Origin: Streptomyces seoulensis
Lineage (GTDB): Bacteria > Actinomycetota > Actinomycetes > Streptomycetales > Streptomycetaceae
Direction: 5' to 3'
DNA: 64,000 nucleotides
NCBI RefSeq assembly: GCF_004328625.1
Contig: NZ_CP032229.1
Coordinates: 5,642,001-5,706,000 of the forward strand
The notes below the pieces were generated by a model that did no database searches, was not told the origin of the DNA, and saw nothing but the letters and a program-made list of their open reading frames with translations. Shown in pieces: positions 26,808 to 36,020 of the stretch; position 1 is the stretch's first letter, and each line of letters opens with the position of its first letter. The position numbers were made by a program, and so were the translations under genes.

Positions 26808-26911
26808 TTATCCGTTGTTAACTGTGCGTAACCCGATCGCACTTGACCGTAATCGGGGTTCGAGGATTGACTCGGGTGACAGCCCACCCGTCGACGACGC
26901 GAGGCACGCCC

Positions 26912-28243
26912 TTGACTTCCGATCCGCTCGCCCCTCTCGACCTCGCCTTCTGGAACATGGAGTCCGCCCGGCACCCCATGCACCTCGGCGCGCTCGGCGT
27001 CTTCGCCACCCCCTCACCGACCGCCGGGGCGCACGCCGCCGACCTGCTCGCCTCCCGCGCCGCCGCCGTCCCCGGCCTGCGCATGCGCATCCGCGACGTC
27101 TGGCGCCCCCTCGCCTTCGGCGGCGCCACCCGCGAGCCCGTTCCGGACTTCGACCCCCTGGACCACGTACGGCTGCACGCCCCCACCGACGACTTCCACG
27201 GGATGGCGGGACGGCTCATGCAGCGCCCGCTGCGGCGCGGACGGCCGCCGTGGGAGGCGCACGTACTGCCCGGCGCGGACGGCGTGTCCTTCGCCGTGCT
27301 GTTCAAGTTCCACCACGCCCTCGCCGACGGCCTGCGCGCCCTGAAGCTGGCCGCCTCCCTGCTCGACCCCGTCGACCTGCCCGACCGCGCCCCACGCCCC
27401 GCCGAGCCCCGCCCCGGCCTGCTCTCCGAGGTGCGCGCGCTGCCCGGCCGAGTCCCCGACCTGGTCAGGGGCGCCGTCTCCGACCTGGGCCGGGCCCTGG
27501 ACATCGGCGCCTCGCTGACCCGCTCCACCCTCGGCATGCGCCCCGCCCCCGCCCTGACCTCCGCCCCCAGCGGCACCCGCCGCACCGCCGGGGCCGTGCT
27601 CGACATCGACGACGTGCACCGGGTCAGGAAGAGCGCCGGGGGCACCGTCAACGACGTACTGATCGCGGTCGTCGCGGGCGCCCTGCGGCGCTGGCTGGAC
27701 GAGCGCGGCGACGGCAGCGAGGGTGTCGCCCCGCGCGCCCTCATCCCGGTCTCCCGGCGTCGCCCGCGCACCGCCCAGCCACAGGGCAACCGGCTCTCCG
27801 GGTACCTGATACGGCTCCCGGTCGCCGACCCCGACCCGCTGGCCCGGCTGGAGACGGTGCGCGCCGGGATGGTCCGCAACAAGGATGCCGGCGCCGACCG
27901 TGGCGCCGGTGCCGTCGCCCTGCTCGCGGACCACGTCCCGGCGCTCGGACACCGGCTCGGCGGGCCGCTGGTCGGACAGGCGGCGCGGCTCTGGTTCGAC
28001 ATCCTCGTCACCAGCGTCCCGCTGCCCGGCATCGGCCTGAAGCTCGGCGGGCACGAGCTGGCCGAGGTCTTCCCGCTCGCCCCGCTCGCCCCCGGCCAGT
28101 CCCTCGCGGTGGCCGTCTCCACCTACCGGGGACGCGTCCACTACGGGCTGGTGGCCGACGCCCGCGCGGTGCCCGACCTCGATGTCCTGGCCCGCGCGCT
28201 GACCGCCGAGATGGAGACCCTGCTCACAGCCTGCGAGGTCTGA
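26912..28243 (+). CDS. WS/DGAT family acyltransferase
   Basis: 443 aa from a TTG at 26912, which I prefer because conserved sequence (PLAPLDLAFWNMESARHPMH) starts right after it. The longer frame from 26843 adds residues of no homology. The active-site motif FKFHHALADG (HHxxxDG) is present at about residue 140. NDVLIAVVAGALRRWL and the PLGNRLS-like QPQGNRLSGYLI also fit. These enzymes join fatty acyl-CoA to alcohols or diacylglycerol, making wax esters or triacylglycerol for storage. Streptomyces hold several copies. Confidence 0.88.
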   Translation: MTSDPLAPLDLAFWNMESARHPMHLGALGVFATPSPTAGAHAADLLASRAAAVPGLRMRIRDVWRPLAFGGATREPVPDFDPLDHVRLHAPTDDFHGMAGRLMQRPLRRGRPPWEAHVLPGADGVSFAVLFKFHHALADGLRALKLAASLLDPVDLPDRAPRPAEPRPGLLSEVRALPGRVPDLVRGAVSDLGRALDIGASLTRSTLGMRPAPALTSAPSGTRRTAGAVLDIDDVHRVRKSAGGTVNDVLIAVVAGALRRWLDERGDGSEGVAPRALIPVSRRRPRTAQPQGNRLSGYLIRLPVADPDPLARLETVRAGMVRNKDAGADRGAGAVALLADHVPALGHRLGGPLVGQAARLWFDILVTSVPLPGIGLKLGGHELAEVFPLAPLAPGQSLAVAVSTYRGRVHYGLVADARAVPDLDVLARALTAEMETLLTACEV

Positions 28244-28390
28244 CCCCTGTCGTCAGGGGCCGTTCCCGGCCCCCGGGCCGTCCGCCACCGGTGCGGGTTT
28301 GGTCCAGGGGCCGGGGCTTCCGTAAAATTCCCCGGCCGACAGCGGGCGCGCCCATGCCCCCGCGCGGGTGACCAGGGAAGCGGCAGCGCG

Positions 28391-29899
28391 ATGACGGTGA
28401 CAGAGGACGGCACGGCGTCCACGGACGCGGTGTCCACGGACGAGATGGTGTACGGACCGGGCATCGACCCCGAGCGCCTGGCCGTCTGCCTCAGCGTGCT
28501 GGAGGAGCTGGACCGGATCGACGTCGACCACCCCGACGCCATCCAGGTCCGCCGGGCCACCTCGCACATCTACCGCACGGTCAAGCAGCGCCGCCGCCAG
28601 GAGCGCCGGGCCGCCAAGACCGCGCACGACCGCAACGTCACCGAGGCCACCGCCACCGGCTCCGCCGAGCGCATCGACGACGAGACCGAGGGCATCCTGC
28701 CCACCTCCAAGATCGAGGCCGGCCGGATCGCGGGCATACTCCAGCGCCCCCGCTCCTGCTACATCTGCAAGCAGCGGTACACCGAGGTCGACTACTTCTA
28801 CCACCAGCTCTGCCAGGGCTGCGCCGCCGAGAACCGCGCCCGCCGCGAGGCCCGCGCCGACCTCACCGGCAAGCGCGCCCTGCTCACCGGCGGCCGCGCC
28901 AAGATCGGCATGTACATCGCGCTGATGCTGCTGCGCGACGGCGCCCACACCACGATCACCACCCGGTTCCCCAAGGACGCCATCCGCCGCTTCAAGGCGA
29001 TGGAGGACTCCGCGGACTGGCTGCACCGCCTGGAGGTCGTCGGCATCGACCTGCGCGACCCGGCCCAGGTCGTCGCCCTCGCGGACCGGGTCGCCGAGGC
29101 CGGCCCGCTGGACATCCTGATCAACAACGCGACCCAGACCGTACGGCGGCTGCCCTCCGCCTACGCCGCGCTGGTCGACGGCGAGAGCGCCCCGCTGCCC
29201 GCCGGTGAGCTGCCCGCCCACCAGGTGATCGGCGCCTTCAACTCCGGCGCGGTCGACGGCCTGGCCGCGCTGCCCGTCGGCACCAGCGGCCTGGAGGCCC
29301 AGAAGGTCGCCGACCTGGCCCTGGTCGCGGGCAACGCCAGCGTCGCCCGGCACCTGGACGGCACCGCGATCGACGCGGGCGGCCTGCTGCCCGACGTGGT
29401 CGACACCAACACCTGGGTGCAGTCCATCGAGCAGATCTCCCCGGTGGAGCTGCTGGAGACCCAGCTCTGCAACTACACGGCGCCGTTCATCCTGATCAGC
29501 AAGCTCCGCCCGGCCATGGCCGCCGCCGCGAAGCAGGCCGCCAAGGGGCGCGCGTACGTCGTCAACGTCTCCGCCATGGAGGGCGTCTTCGCCCGTGGCT
29601 ACAAGGGCGCGGGCCACCCCAACACCAACGCCGCCAAGGCCGCGATGAACATGGTGACCCGGACCAGCGGCCAGGAGATGTTCGACACCGACCGCATCCT
29701 GATGACCTCGGTCGACACCGGCTGGATCACCGACGAGCGCCCGCACTACGACAAGCTCCGCCTGGCCGAGGCGGGCTTCCACGCCCCGCTGGACCTGGTC
29801 GACGGCGCGGCCCGGGTGTACGACCCGGTCGTGCGCGGCGAGCAGGGCGAGGACCTGTACGGCGTCTTCATGAAGGACTACGCGCCCGGCAAGTGGTGA
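28391..29899 (+). CDS. SDR-family protein with N-terminal zinc-ribbon-like segment
   Basis: 502 aa. Residues 1-110 are a helical, charged region (IYRTVKQRRRQERRAAKT). At about 120-150 a paired-Cys element, CYICKQRY then CQGCAAENRA, could bind zinc. From 160 onward there is an SDR Rossmann domain: LLTGGRAKIGMYIALMLLRD, NNATQTVRR (for the usual NNAG) and VDTGWITDERP. At the catalytic Y-x3-K position the sequence reads TNAAK, so the Tyr is replaced by Thr. It may thus be a non-catalytic or atypical SDR. A perfect 18-bp terminator follows. The family is common in actinomycetes, but I know no function. Confidence 0.85.
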   Translation: MTVTEDGTASTDAVSTDEMVYGPGIDPERLAVCLSVLEELDRIDVDHPDAIQVRRATSHIYRTVKQRRRQERRAAKTAHDRNVTEATATGSAERIDDETEGILPTSKIEAGRIAGILQRPRSCYICKQRYTEVDYFYHQLCQGCAAENRARREARADLTGKRALLTGGRAKIGMYIALMLLRDGAHTTITTRFPKDAIRRFKAMEDSADWLHRLEVVGIDLRDPAQVVALADRVAEAGPLDILINNATQTVRRLPSAYAALVDGESAPLPAGELPAHQVIGAFNSGAVDGLAALPVGTSGLEAQKVADLALVAGNASVARHLDGTAIDAGGLLPDVVDTNTWVQSIEQISPVELLETQLCNYTAPFILISKLRPAMAAAAKQAAKGRAYVVNVSAMEGVFARGYKGAGHPNTNAAKAAMNMVTRTSGQEMFDTDRILMTSVDTGWITDERPHYDKLRLAEAGFHAPLDLVDGAARVYDPVVRGEQGEDLYGVFMKDYAPGKW

Positions 29900-29920
29900 C
29901 GCGGACCTCCTGACGTACCT

Positions 29921-29960
29921 GACGGCGCGGCACCGGACCTCTGTCCGGTGCCGCGCCGTC
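29921..29960 (+). terminator. 18-bp perfect stem terminator
   Basis: GACGGCGCGGCACCGGAC (29921-29938) pairs fully with GTCCGGTGCCGCGCCGTC (29943-29960) around CTCT. It lies 22 nt past the SDR stop. It is the longest perfect hairpin in the window. Confidence 0.9.
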
Positions 29961-30196
29961 GTATGACGGGGCATCGGCCGGGCAGACGCATGACTGGGCC
30001 GAGTGGGTGAACCGGCGGCCCCCGCAGCGGATGCGGTTTGCGGTAAACGGCCCCATATTAAGGGGGATTGAGGGGGCGACGGCCGGGCGGAAGTTACGTC
30101 TTGTTTGCACTCCCTATCGAGCGCGGGTCCGCTCATTTGGTTAATCTGGAGGTCCGGGACGCCCCCCAGGGTGATCCGACACATAAGGAGTGCGCG

Positions 30197-30370
30197 GTGA
30201 CACCGGAGAAGACGACCAGCGAACAGGGCCCCGACGAACGCACGGAGCGTTCCCGCCGCAGGCCCGGAGAACTCGGCAGCCTGGACGTGTGGGCTCGCTC
30301 CGCCCCGATCCGCCTGGCGGGCTACGAGGACGACCTCGCCGAGCCCCACATCCTGCCCAGCGTGGACTGA
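30197..30370 (+). CDS. 57-aa conserved-looking peptide of unknown function
   Basis: The GTG at 30197 has the near-perfect ribosome site TAAGGAG 6-7 nt upstream. The protein is very charged at the N-terminus (DERTERSRRRPGELGSLD) and ends VWARSAPIRL then AGYEDDLAEPHILPSVD. No signal peptide, membrane segment or Cys. The 220 nt upstream are locally AT-richer (TTAATCT, CATATTAAG), which suggests a dedicated promoter. I do not recognise the family. An acetyltransferase gene lies 53 nt downstream, so the two may form one unit. The shape, a basic leader and short acidic tail, resembles RiPP precursors, but no known modification enzyme is adjacent. Confidence 0.7.
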   Translation: MTPEKTTSEQGPDERTERSRRRPGELGSLDVWARSAPIRLAGYEDDLAEPHILPSVD

Positions 30371-30423
30371 CCCCTTCCGCACCCCGCGACCGTCGGGCGC
30401 ATGGGCGTGACAGACTCACGCCC

Positions 30424-30906
30424 ATGCTGATCAGAGAAGCCGGGGCCGCCGACTGGCCCCGGATCTGGCCTGTCTGGCACCGCGTCGTCGCCGCCGGTGA
30501 CACCTACACCTGGGACCCCGGCACCCCCGAGGAAGCCGCCCGCGCCCTCTGGATGAGCCCCGCCAAACGGGTGTACGTGGCCGAGGACGCCGACGGCACC
30601 CTGCTCGGCTCGGCCTACCTCACCCCGAACTACGGCGGAGCCGCCGCGCACGTGGCCAACGCCGGCTTCATGGTCGACCCCGACCGGGCCGGACGGGGCA
30701 CCGGCCGGGCGCTCGCCGAGCACCTTCTCGCCGAGGCGAAGGCCCAGGGCTACCGCGCGATGGTCTTCAACGCCGTCGTCGAGACCAACCCCGCCGTCCG
30801 CCTCTGGACCTCCCTGGGCTTCACCGTCCTCGGCACGGTCCCGAACGCCTTCGACCACCCCCGCGACGGACTGGTGGGCCTGCACATCATGCACAAGGCG
30901 CTTTAA
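30424..30906 (+). CDS. GNAT family N-acetyltransferase
   Basis: 160 aa. The GNAT fold is plain: MLIREAGAADWPRIWPVWHR, LLGSAYLTPNYGG, the acetyl-CoA loop ANAGFMVDPDRAGRGTGRAL, and the closing VETNPAVRLWTSLGFTVLG. It resembles phosphinothricin/L-amino acid acetyltransferase-type enzymes, yet the substrate cannot be read from sequence. Its TAA stop shares TTAA with the convergent amidase stop. It begins 53 nt after the 57-aa peptide gene and may act on that peptide. Confidence 0.88.
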   Translation: MLIREAGAADWPRIWPVWHRVVAAGDTYTWDPGTPEEAARALWMSPAKRVYVAEDADGTLLGSAYLTPNYGGAAAHVANAGFMVDPDRAGRGTGRALAEHLLAEAKAQGYRAMVFNAVVETNPAVRLWTSLGFTVLGTVPNAFDHPRDGLVGLHIMHKAL

Positions 30907-32246
30907 CTCAGCGGCGCCGTCCGCGCCCACGGGCGCAGGCGTTCGAGGTCCTCGGCCACCGCCAGGAGGTCCGCCTCCGTGCCGGGGCGGCCCACGAGCT
31001 GGACCGCGGCCGGGGCGCCGGTCGGCAGGGCGCCGAAGGGGACCGACATCGCGGGCCAGCCGGTCAGGTTCCAGACCGGGGTGAAGGGTGAACTGGCCGT
31101 GTTCACGGCCACGTTGGCGGCCCAGCCGCGCTGGTGCCAGGGCGCGGCCGCGGGGGAGCGGCGGGCCAGGGCCGGGGTGAGCATCACGTCGTACTCGGTG
31201 AGGAACGGCAGCAGGCGGGCGCGGAGTCGGTCGCGGGCGTCGCCGGTGCGCACCGAGCGGACGAAGCGCCGGCCGACGGCCGCGTGCGTGCGGGTGCGCG
31301 GGGCGAGCCGGGCCGGGTCCAGCTCGGCCGAGTCCACCGCCGTACCCGCCGTCCAGTGGCGCAGCGCGGTCAGGCCCAGGTCGAGCGGGTAGGGCGGCTC
31401 GGCCCGCCGTACGGTGTGCCCGGCGCCGTTCAGCAGGCCCGCCGCTTCCCGCACCGCCGTGCGGAACGGCTCGCTCACCGTCACCCCGGCCAGCGGGCTG
31501 CGGACGGCGGCCGCGATGCGGCGGGGCGTGCGTTCCCCGGGTGCCGGGAACGCGGTCTCCGCGAGGACGGCGAGCATCAGGCGCAGGTCCTCGACGGTGG
31601 TGGCCAGCGGGCCGTTCTCCGACATGCCGAACCAGTCGCCGTGCCCGATGTCCGCCGGAACCACGCCGTGGCCCGGCTTCAGCGTCACCAGACCGCAGGC
31701 CGCCGCCGGGATGCGCAGCGAGCCCATGCCGTCGTTGCCGAGCGCCAGCGGGACCAGACCCGCCGCGACCGCCGCCGCGCTGCCCCCGGACGAACCGCCC
31801 GCCGTGCGGGTGAGGTCCCACGGGCTGCGGGCCGTGCCGTACACGCCCTCGGTGGTGCCGAACACGCACAGCTCGGGCACGTTGGTCAGACCGACCACCA
31901 CAGCGCCCGCCGCGCGCAGCCGGGCCACCGTCACATGGTCCTCGGCGGCAGGGGTGTCGGAAGTCGCGGCCGAGCCGTTGCGGGTGGACTCGCCCCGTAC
32001 CCCGAGGTTGTCCTTGACCGCCACCGGCACACCGGCCAGGGGGAGTTCGGCCAGGTCCGGGCGGGCGCCCACCTCGTCCGCCTCCGCCAGGGCCGCGTCC
32101 GCGCGCACCGTGCGGAACGCGCCGACCCGCCCGTCCAGCTCCGCGATCCGCGCGAGGTGCTCCGCCACCACCTCCCGTGGGGTGACCCGCTTCTCGCGGA
32201 CGGCGGCGGCGATCTCGGCGGCGGTGCGGCCGACCCACGTACTCAC
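30903..32246 (-). CDS. Amidase signature family hydrolase
   Basis: 447 aa from GTG 32246 (GAGGAG 5 nt upstream). The catalytic triad Lys-cisSer-Ser is seen: Lys in VAVKDNLGVRG, then the signature TRTAGGSSGGSAAAVAAGLV with the nucleophilic Ser. The following ALGNDGMGSLRIPAAACG is the usual D-G/GS-R-IPA. Members hydrolyse small amides, nitrile-derived amides or aryl-acylamides. It is not a GatA, as it stands alone and is shorter. Overlaps the GNAT gene by 4 nt at the stops. Confidence 0.93.
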   Translation of the reverse strand: MSTWVGRTAAEIAAAVREKRVTPREVVAEHLARIAELDGRVGAFRTVRADAALAEADEVGARPDLAELPLAGVPVAVKDNLGVRGESTRNGSAATSDTPAAEDHVTVARLRAAGAVVVGLTNVPELCVFGTTEGVYGTARSPWDLTRTAGGSSGGSAAAVAAGLVPLALGNDGMGSLRIPAAACGLVTLKPGHGVVPADIGHGDWFGMSENGPLATTVEDLRLMLAVLAETAFPAPGERTPRRIAAAVRSPLAGVTVSEPFRTAVREAAGLLNGAGHTVRRAEPPYPLDLGLTALRHWTAGTAVDSAELDPARLAPRTRTHAAVGRRFVRSVRTGDARDRLRARLLPFLTEYDVMLTPALARRSPAAAPWHQRGWAANVAVNTASSPFTPVWNLTGWPAMSVPFGALPTGAPAAVQLVGRPGTEADLLAVAEDLERLRPWARTAPLS

Positions 32247-32331
32247 GTGCACTCCTCGGGGACTTGAAGGCGCGCGGACGGCGCGCACGGCAGCACTGTG
32301 CCCGCTCCCGCGCCGCACGTCGAGAGGGGGG

Positions 32332-33744
32332 TCAGCGGGAGGTGCCGAGCCGGGTCGGGCGCAGGAAGTCCCGTACGTACGTCCGCTCCCAGCAGGCGCC
32401 CGTCTCGCGCAGCTCGCGCCAGGTGGTGAAGCGGTAGCGGAAGAGGCGGGCGCGGACGAAGCGGGGCGGGGCGCCGGGCGGGAAGGGGGAGCGGCGCAGC
32501 AGGCGCAGGGTGTCGCGGTCGTCCTCCAGCAGCTTCTCCACCAGCCTGCCGAACCACTCCCCGGCGTACGCGGGCGACAGCGCGGCGAACCACATCAGCC
32601 AGTCCAGCCGCAGATGGTAGGGCGCGAACTGGCGGGGCCAGCGCCGGGGATCGCCGGGCTTGCCGTGGAACTCGTACTCCCGCCAGTCGCCGTCCTCGCC
32701 CGGGTGCTCGTCGGCGGTGCCCTCGATCACCACCTCGTAGCGGACCCGGCTGACGCTGCCGAACGCGCCGTAGGTGTTGACCAGGCGCAGCGGGTCGAAG
32801 GAGCGGTTCATCACCTGGCGCCGGGACACCATGTTCAGCACCGGGCGCGAGCTGAGCGCCACCAGGACCACGCCGACCGCGAGCACCAGCACCTCGTACC
32901 AGAGCGGCGCGGCGGACACCGGGGGCGGGTCGGCGGGGAGCCGGAGCGCGGACAGGGCGAGGACGACCGTGATCCAGTTCAGCCAGGAGAAGTTGCCGGA
33001 CAGGATCAGCCAGAGCTGGGTGAGGATCATCAGGGCGGCGGCCGCCGAGGCGACCGGCTGCGGGGTGAACAGCAGTACGGGGACGACGAGTTGGGTGAAG
33101 TGGTTGGCCGCGACCTCCACCCGGTGCAGGGGCTTCGGCAAGTGGTGGAAGAACCAGCTCAGCGGGCCCGGCATCGGCTGGGTCTCGTGGTGGTGGTACA
33201 GACAGGTGAGCTTGCGCCAGCAGGCGTCCCCGCGCAGCTTGATCAGCCCCGCGCCGAACTCCACCCGGAACAGCACCCAGCGCAGCAGGAACAGCACCAC
33301 CACCGGCGGCGCCACCTCGTCGTTGCCGAGGAACGCCGCGAGGAACCCCACCTCCAGCAGCAGCGTCTCCCAGCCGAACGCGTACCAGGTCTGCCCCACG
33401 TTCACGATCGACAGGTACAGCGCCCACGGCACCAGCCACAGCGCGATCCCCGCCCATAGCGGCAGCAGCGAATCCGCCCCCGCCAGCAGCGCCGCCGACA
33501 CCGCGCACCCCGCCCACGCGCACCCGGCGAAGAAGCGGTCCGAGTAGTACGCGTGGAACAGGCTCGGCGACTCCCTGAAGGACGCCCGCGCGAGGAAACG
33601 CGGTACCGGCAGCAGCCCGCGCTCGCCCAGCAGCGGCCGGAACTGGCGTACCGCCGCCAGGAACGCCACCAGATAGAGCGCGGCCAGCCCGCGCTGGAGC
33701 AGCAGTCGGCTCAGCCAGTAGTCGGGGGCGGTGAACCACTCCAT
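32332..33744 (-). CDS. Lipase maturation factor (LMF1)-family membrane protein
   Basis: 470 aa from ATG 33744, with AGGAG about 10 nt upstream. About eight to ten hydrophobic segments span the protein. The start MEWFTAPDYWLSRLLLQRGL and the motifs VGQTWYAFGWETLLLEVGFL, FLLRWVLFRVEFGAGLIKLR and GDACWRKLTCLYHHHETQPM are the LMF1 signature. In animals LMF1 helps lipases fold in the ER; the bacterial role is unknown. The C-terminus is a soluble domain with YEFHGKPGDPRRWPRQFAPY and LRLDWLMWFAALSP. No lipase lies beside it. Confidence 0.88.
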   Translation of the reverse strand: MEWFTAPDYWLSRLLLQRGLAALYLVAFLAAVRQFRPLLGERGLLPVPRFLARASFRESPSLFHAYYSDRFFAGCAWAGCAVSAALLAGADSLLPLWAGIALWLVPWALYLSIVNVGQTWYAFGWETLLLEVGFLAAFLGNDEVAPPVVVLFLLRWVLFRVEFGAGLIKLRGDACWRKLTCLYHHHETQPMPGPLSWFFHHLPKPLHRVEVAANHFTQLVVPVLLFTPQPVASAAAALMILTQLWLILSGNFSWLNWITVVLALSALRLPADPPPVSAAPLWYEVLVLAVGVVLVALSSRPVLNMVSRRQVMNRSFDPLRLVNTYGAFGSVSRVRYEVVIEGTADEHPGEDGDWREYEFHGKPGDPRRWPRQFAPYHLRLDWLMWFAALSPAYAGEWFGRLVEKLLEDDRDTLRLLRRSPFPPGAPPRFVRARLFRYRFTTWRELRETGACWERTYVRDFLRPTRLGTSR

Positions 33745-33902
33745 CGCGCTCGCGCTCCTGCCTCCACGTCGGCCGCCCGGCCGGGGCCGCCCGGTCTTCT
33801 CGTGTACCGCGCCGCCCGGCCCGCATAACCCGTGCGGGCCGGGCGGCCACACCCTGCCACGCCCCACTCGAAGATTCGGACATTTGCTGGCAAGGTGGCC
33901 CC

Positions 33903-35978
33903 ATGGCTGATCGGGGTGCGAGTGCCCTGTCACTCCCGGAGAACCGGCCCGCCGCCCCGGACACGATCCTGGCGCTCAACCACATGGGCAGCTTCGACTG
34001 GGACCTGGACGCGGGCCTGCTCCACATGGACGCCCGCGCCCACGAGATCTTCGACCTGCGCCCCGACGAATACGACGGCCGCGCCACCTCCCTCGCCGCC
34101 CGGGTCCCCCCGCCGGACGCGGCCCGGCTGGACGCGACGGTAGCCCGCGCCATCAAGGACGGCAGCGAGACCTACGGCGCCTACTTCCGGGTCCGCCGCC
34201 GTGACGGCACCTTCCGCTGGGCGCACAGCCAGGGCGCCATCCGCCGCGACGGCTCCGGCCGCCCGCACCGGGTCGTCGGCCTCCTGCGCGACGCCACCCG
34301 GGAACTCGCCGACAGCCCCGGCCGCGCCCCGCGTACCGCGCAGGAGGAGGCGCTCCGCCAGCAGGCCGGCATCGTGGAGGCCGTCTCCGCCGCGCTCGCC
34401 CACGCCCGCAGCGTCCAGGACGTCATCGACGCCCTCAAGGACACCCACGGCATCCGCCACCTCGGCGCCGCCAGCGTCGTCATCGGCCTGGTGGAGGCCG
34501 GCCGTATCCGGCTGGTCGCGGAGGGGCCCACCGAGAGCTTCGTGCCCGGCACCCGCGTCACCCGGATCGACGAGCCCTACCCGATGAGCGAGGTCGTGCG
34601 CACCCTCGTCCCCCGGTTCATCGAGTCGCCCGAGGAGTTCGCCGAGGAGTACCCGATCCTCTGGCCGCACATCACCGAGCTGCACATCACCTCCGCCGCC
34701 TACCTCCCGCTGATCGCCCAGGCCCGCCCGCTCGGCGCGATGGGCCTGCTCTACAGCGACCGGCGCGGCTTCTCCGCCGAGGAACGCGCCGTCCTGGTCG
34801 CCCTCGGCAGCAGCATCGCCCAGAGCCTCCAGCGCGCCATGCTCTACGAGCAGGAGAAGGACCTCGCCCAGGGCCTCCAGCAGGCGATGCTGCCCCGCAC
34901 CATCCCCAGCGTCCGGGGCGCCGACGTGGCCGTCCGCTACCGCGCCGCCGCCCTCGGCCGGGACATCGGCGGCGACTGGTACGACCTGATCCCGCTGCCC
35001 GGCGGCCGGGTCGGCGCCGTCATCGGGGACGTCCAGGGCCACGACACCCACGCGGCCGCCGTCATGGGCCAGCTCCGGATCGTGCTGCGCGCCTACGCCG
35101 CCGAGGGGCACACCCCGGCCACCGTCATGGCCCGCGCCTCCGTCTTCCTCGACGAACTGGACACCGACCGCTTCGCCACCTGCCTCTACGCCCAGGCCGA
35201 CCTGACCACCGGCGTCGTCCAGGTCGTCCGCGCCGGCCACCTCGACCCGCTGCTCCGGGACGCCGACGGCACCACCCGGCGCCTGGACCTGGAGGGCGGC
35301 CTCCCGCTCGGCCTGTCCGCCGAGTTCGGCCGTCTGGAGTACCCCGTCGCCACCCTGGAGCTGGACCCCGGCAACACCCTGCTGCTGTGCACCGACGGCC
35401 TGGTCGAACAGCCCGGCGCCGACCTGGACGACGGCATGCGGGAGCTCGCGGAACGCTTCGCCGAGGGCCCGGACGACGTACGCGAACTCGCCGGGCGCCT
35501 GATCGCCATGGCCGAGGAACGCGGTGGCGACGACGACGTGGCGCTGCTCCTGCTGCGCCGCCGGGAGCCCGAGGAACCCGGTGCGCGCGGCCGGCTCCGC
35601 CAGCACGTCGCCCCCGGCGACCCCGAGGCCCTCGCCCGTGCCCGGCACCTCATCGGCGCCGAGGTGCGGGCCTGGGGCGCCGGGGAGCGGGCCGACGAGA
35701 TCGAACTCGTCGCCGACGAGCTGATCACCAACGCGCTGATGCACACCGAGGGCTCCGCGACCGTCACCCTGCGCCTGCTGACCGGCGGCGAGCGGCGGCT
35801 GCGGGTCGAGGTGGAGGACTCCTCCAGCGCGCTGCCCCGGCGCCGCGAACCGCAGGACGACGGCGTCTCCGGGCGCGGGCTGCTGCTGGTCGACATGCTG
35901 GCCGACGCCTGGGGCGTGGAGGCGCGTGGCGGCGGCAAGGCCGTGTGGTGCGAGTTCCGGATGAACCCGGACGGCTGA
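33903..35978 (+). CDS. PAS-GAF-PP2C(SpoIIE)-HATPase multidomain phosphatase
   Basis: 691 aa. Domains in order: PAS (about residues 20-115; GSFDWDLDAGLLHMDARAHE, RRRDGTFRWAHSQGAI); GAF (about 150-310; YLPLIAQARPLGAMGLLYSD); SpoIIE/PP2C phosphatase (about 330-545; GGDWYDLIPLPGGRVGAVIG, DVQGHDTHAAAVMGQLR, LLLCTDGLVEQPG, GGDDDVALLLL); and a HATPase_c domain (about 580-690; ELVADELITNALMHTEG, GRGLLLVDMLADAWGVE). It joins an anti-sigma-like kinase and its phosphatase in one chain, a layout typical of Streptomyces partner-switch regulators. It should sense a ligand or redox state and dephosphorylate an anti-anti-sigma factor, which is not encoded here. Confidence 0.93.
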   Translation: MADRGASALSLPENRPAAPDTILALNHMGSFDWDLDAGLLHMDARAHEIFDLRPDEYDGRATSLAARVPPPDAARLDATVARAIKDGSETYGAYFRVRRRDGTFRWAHSQGAIRRDGSGRPHRVVGLLRDATRELADSPGRAPRTAQEEALRQQAGIVEAVSAALAHARSVQDVIDALKDTHGIRHLGAASVVIGLVEAGRIRLVAEGPTESFVPGTRVTRIDEPYPMSEVVRTLVPRFIESPEEFAEEYPILWPHITELHITSAAYLPLIAQARPLGAMGLLYSDRRGFSAEERAVLVALGSSIAQSLQRAMLYEQEKDLAQGLQQAMLPRTIPSVRGADVAVRYRAAALGRDIGGDWYDLIPLPGGRVGAVIGDVQGHDTHAAAVMGQLRIVLRAYAAEGHTPATVMARASVFLDELDTDRFATCLYAQADLTTGVVQVVRAGHLDPLLRDADGTTRRLDLEGGLPLGLSAEFGRLEYPVATLELDPGNTLLLCTDGLVEQPGADLDDGMRELAERFAEGPDDVRELAGRLIAMAEERGGDDDVALLLLRRREPEEPGARGRLRQHVAPGDPEALARARHLIGAEVRAWGAGERADEIELVADELITNALMHTEGSATVTLRLLTGGERRLRVEVEDSSSALPRRREPQDDGVSGRGLLLVDMLADAWGVEARGGGKAVWCEFRMNPDG

Positions 35979-36020
35979 CCGCCCACTGTCGGCGCGGCCC
36001 GGCGGTGGCACCCTGGACAC

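Noticed and set aside
24437..26983. 848-aa minus-strand open frame
   Set aside because: It lies antisense to the GH92 gene; it is a GC-bias shadow with no domain and a composition of Val/Gly/His.
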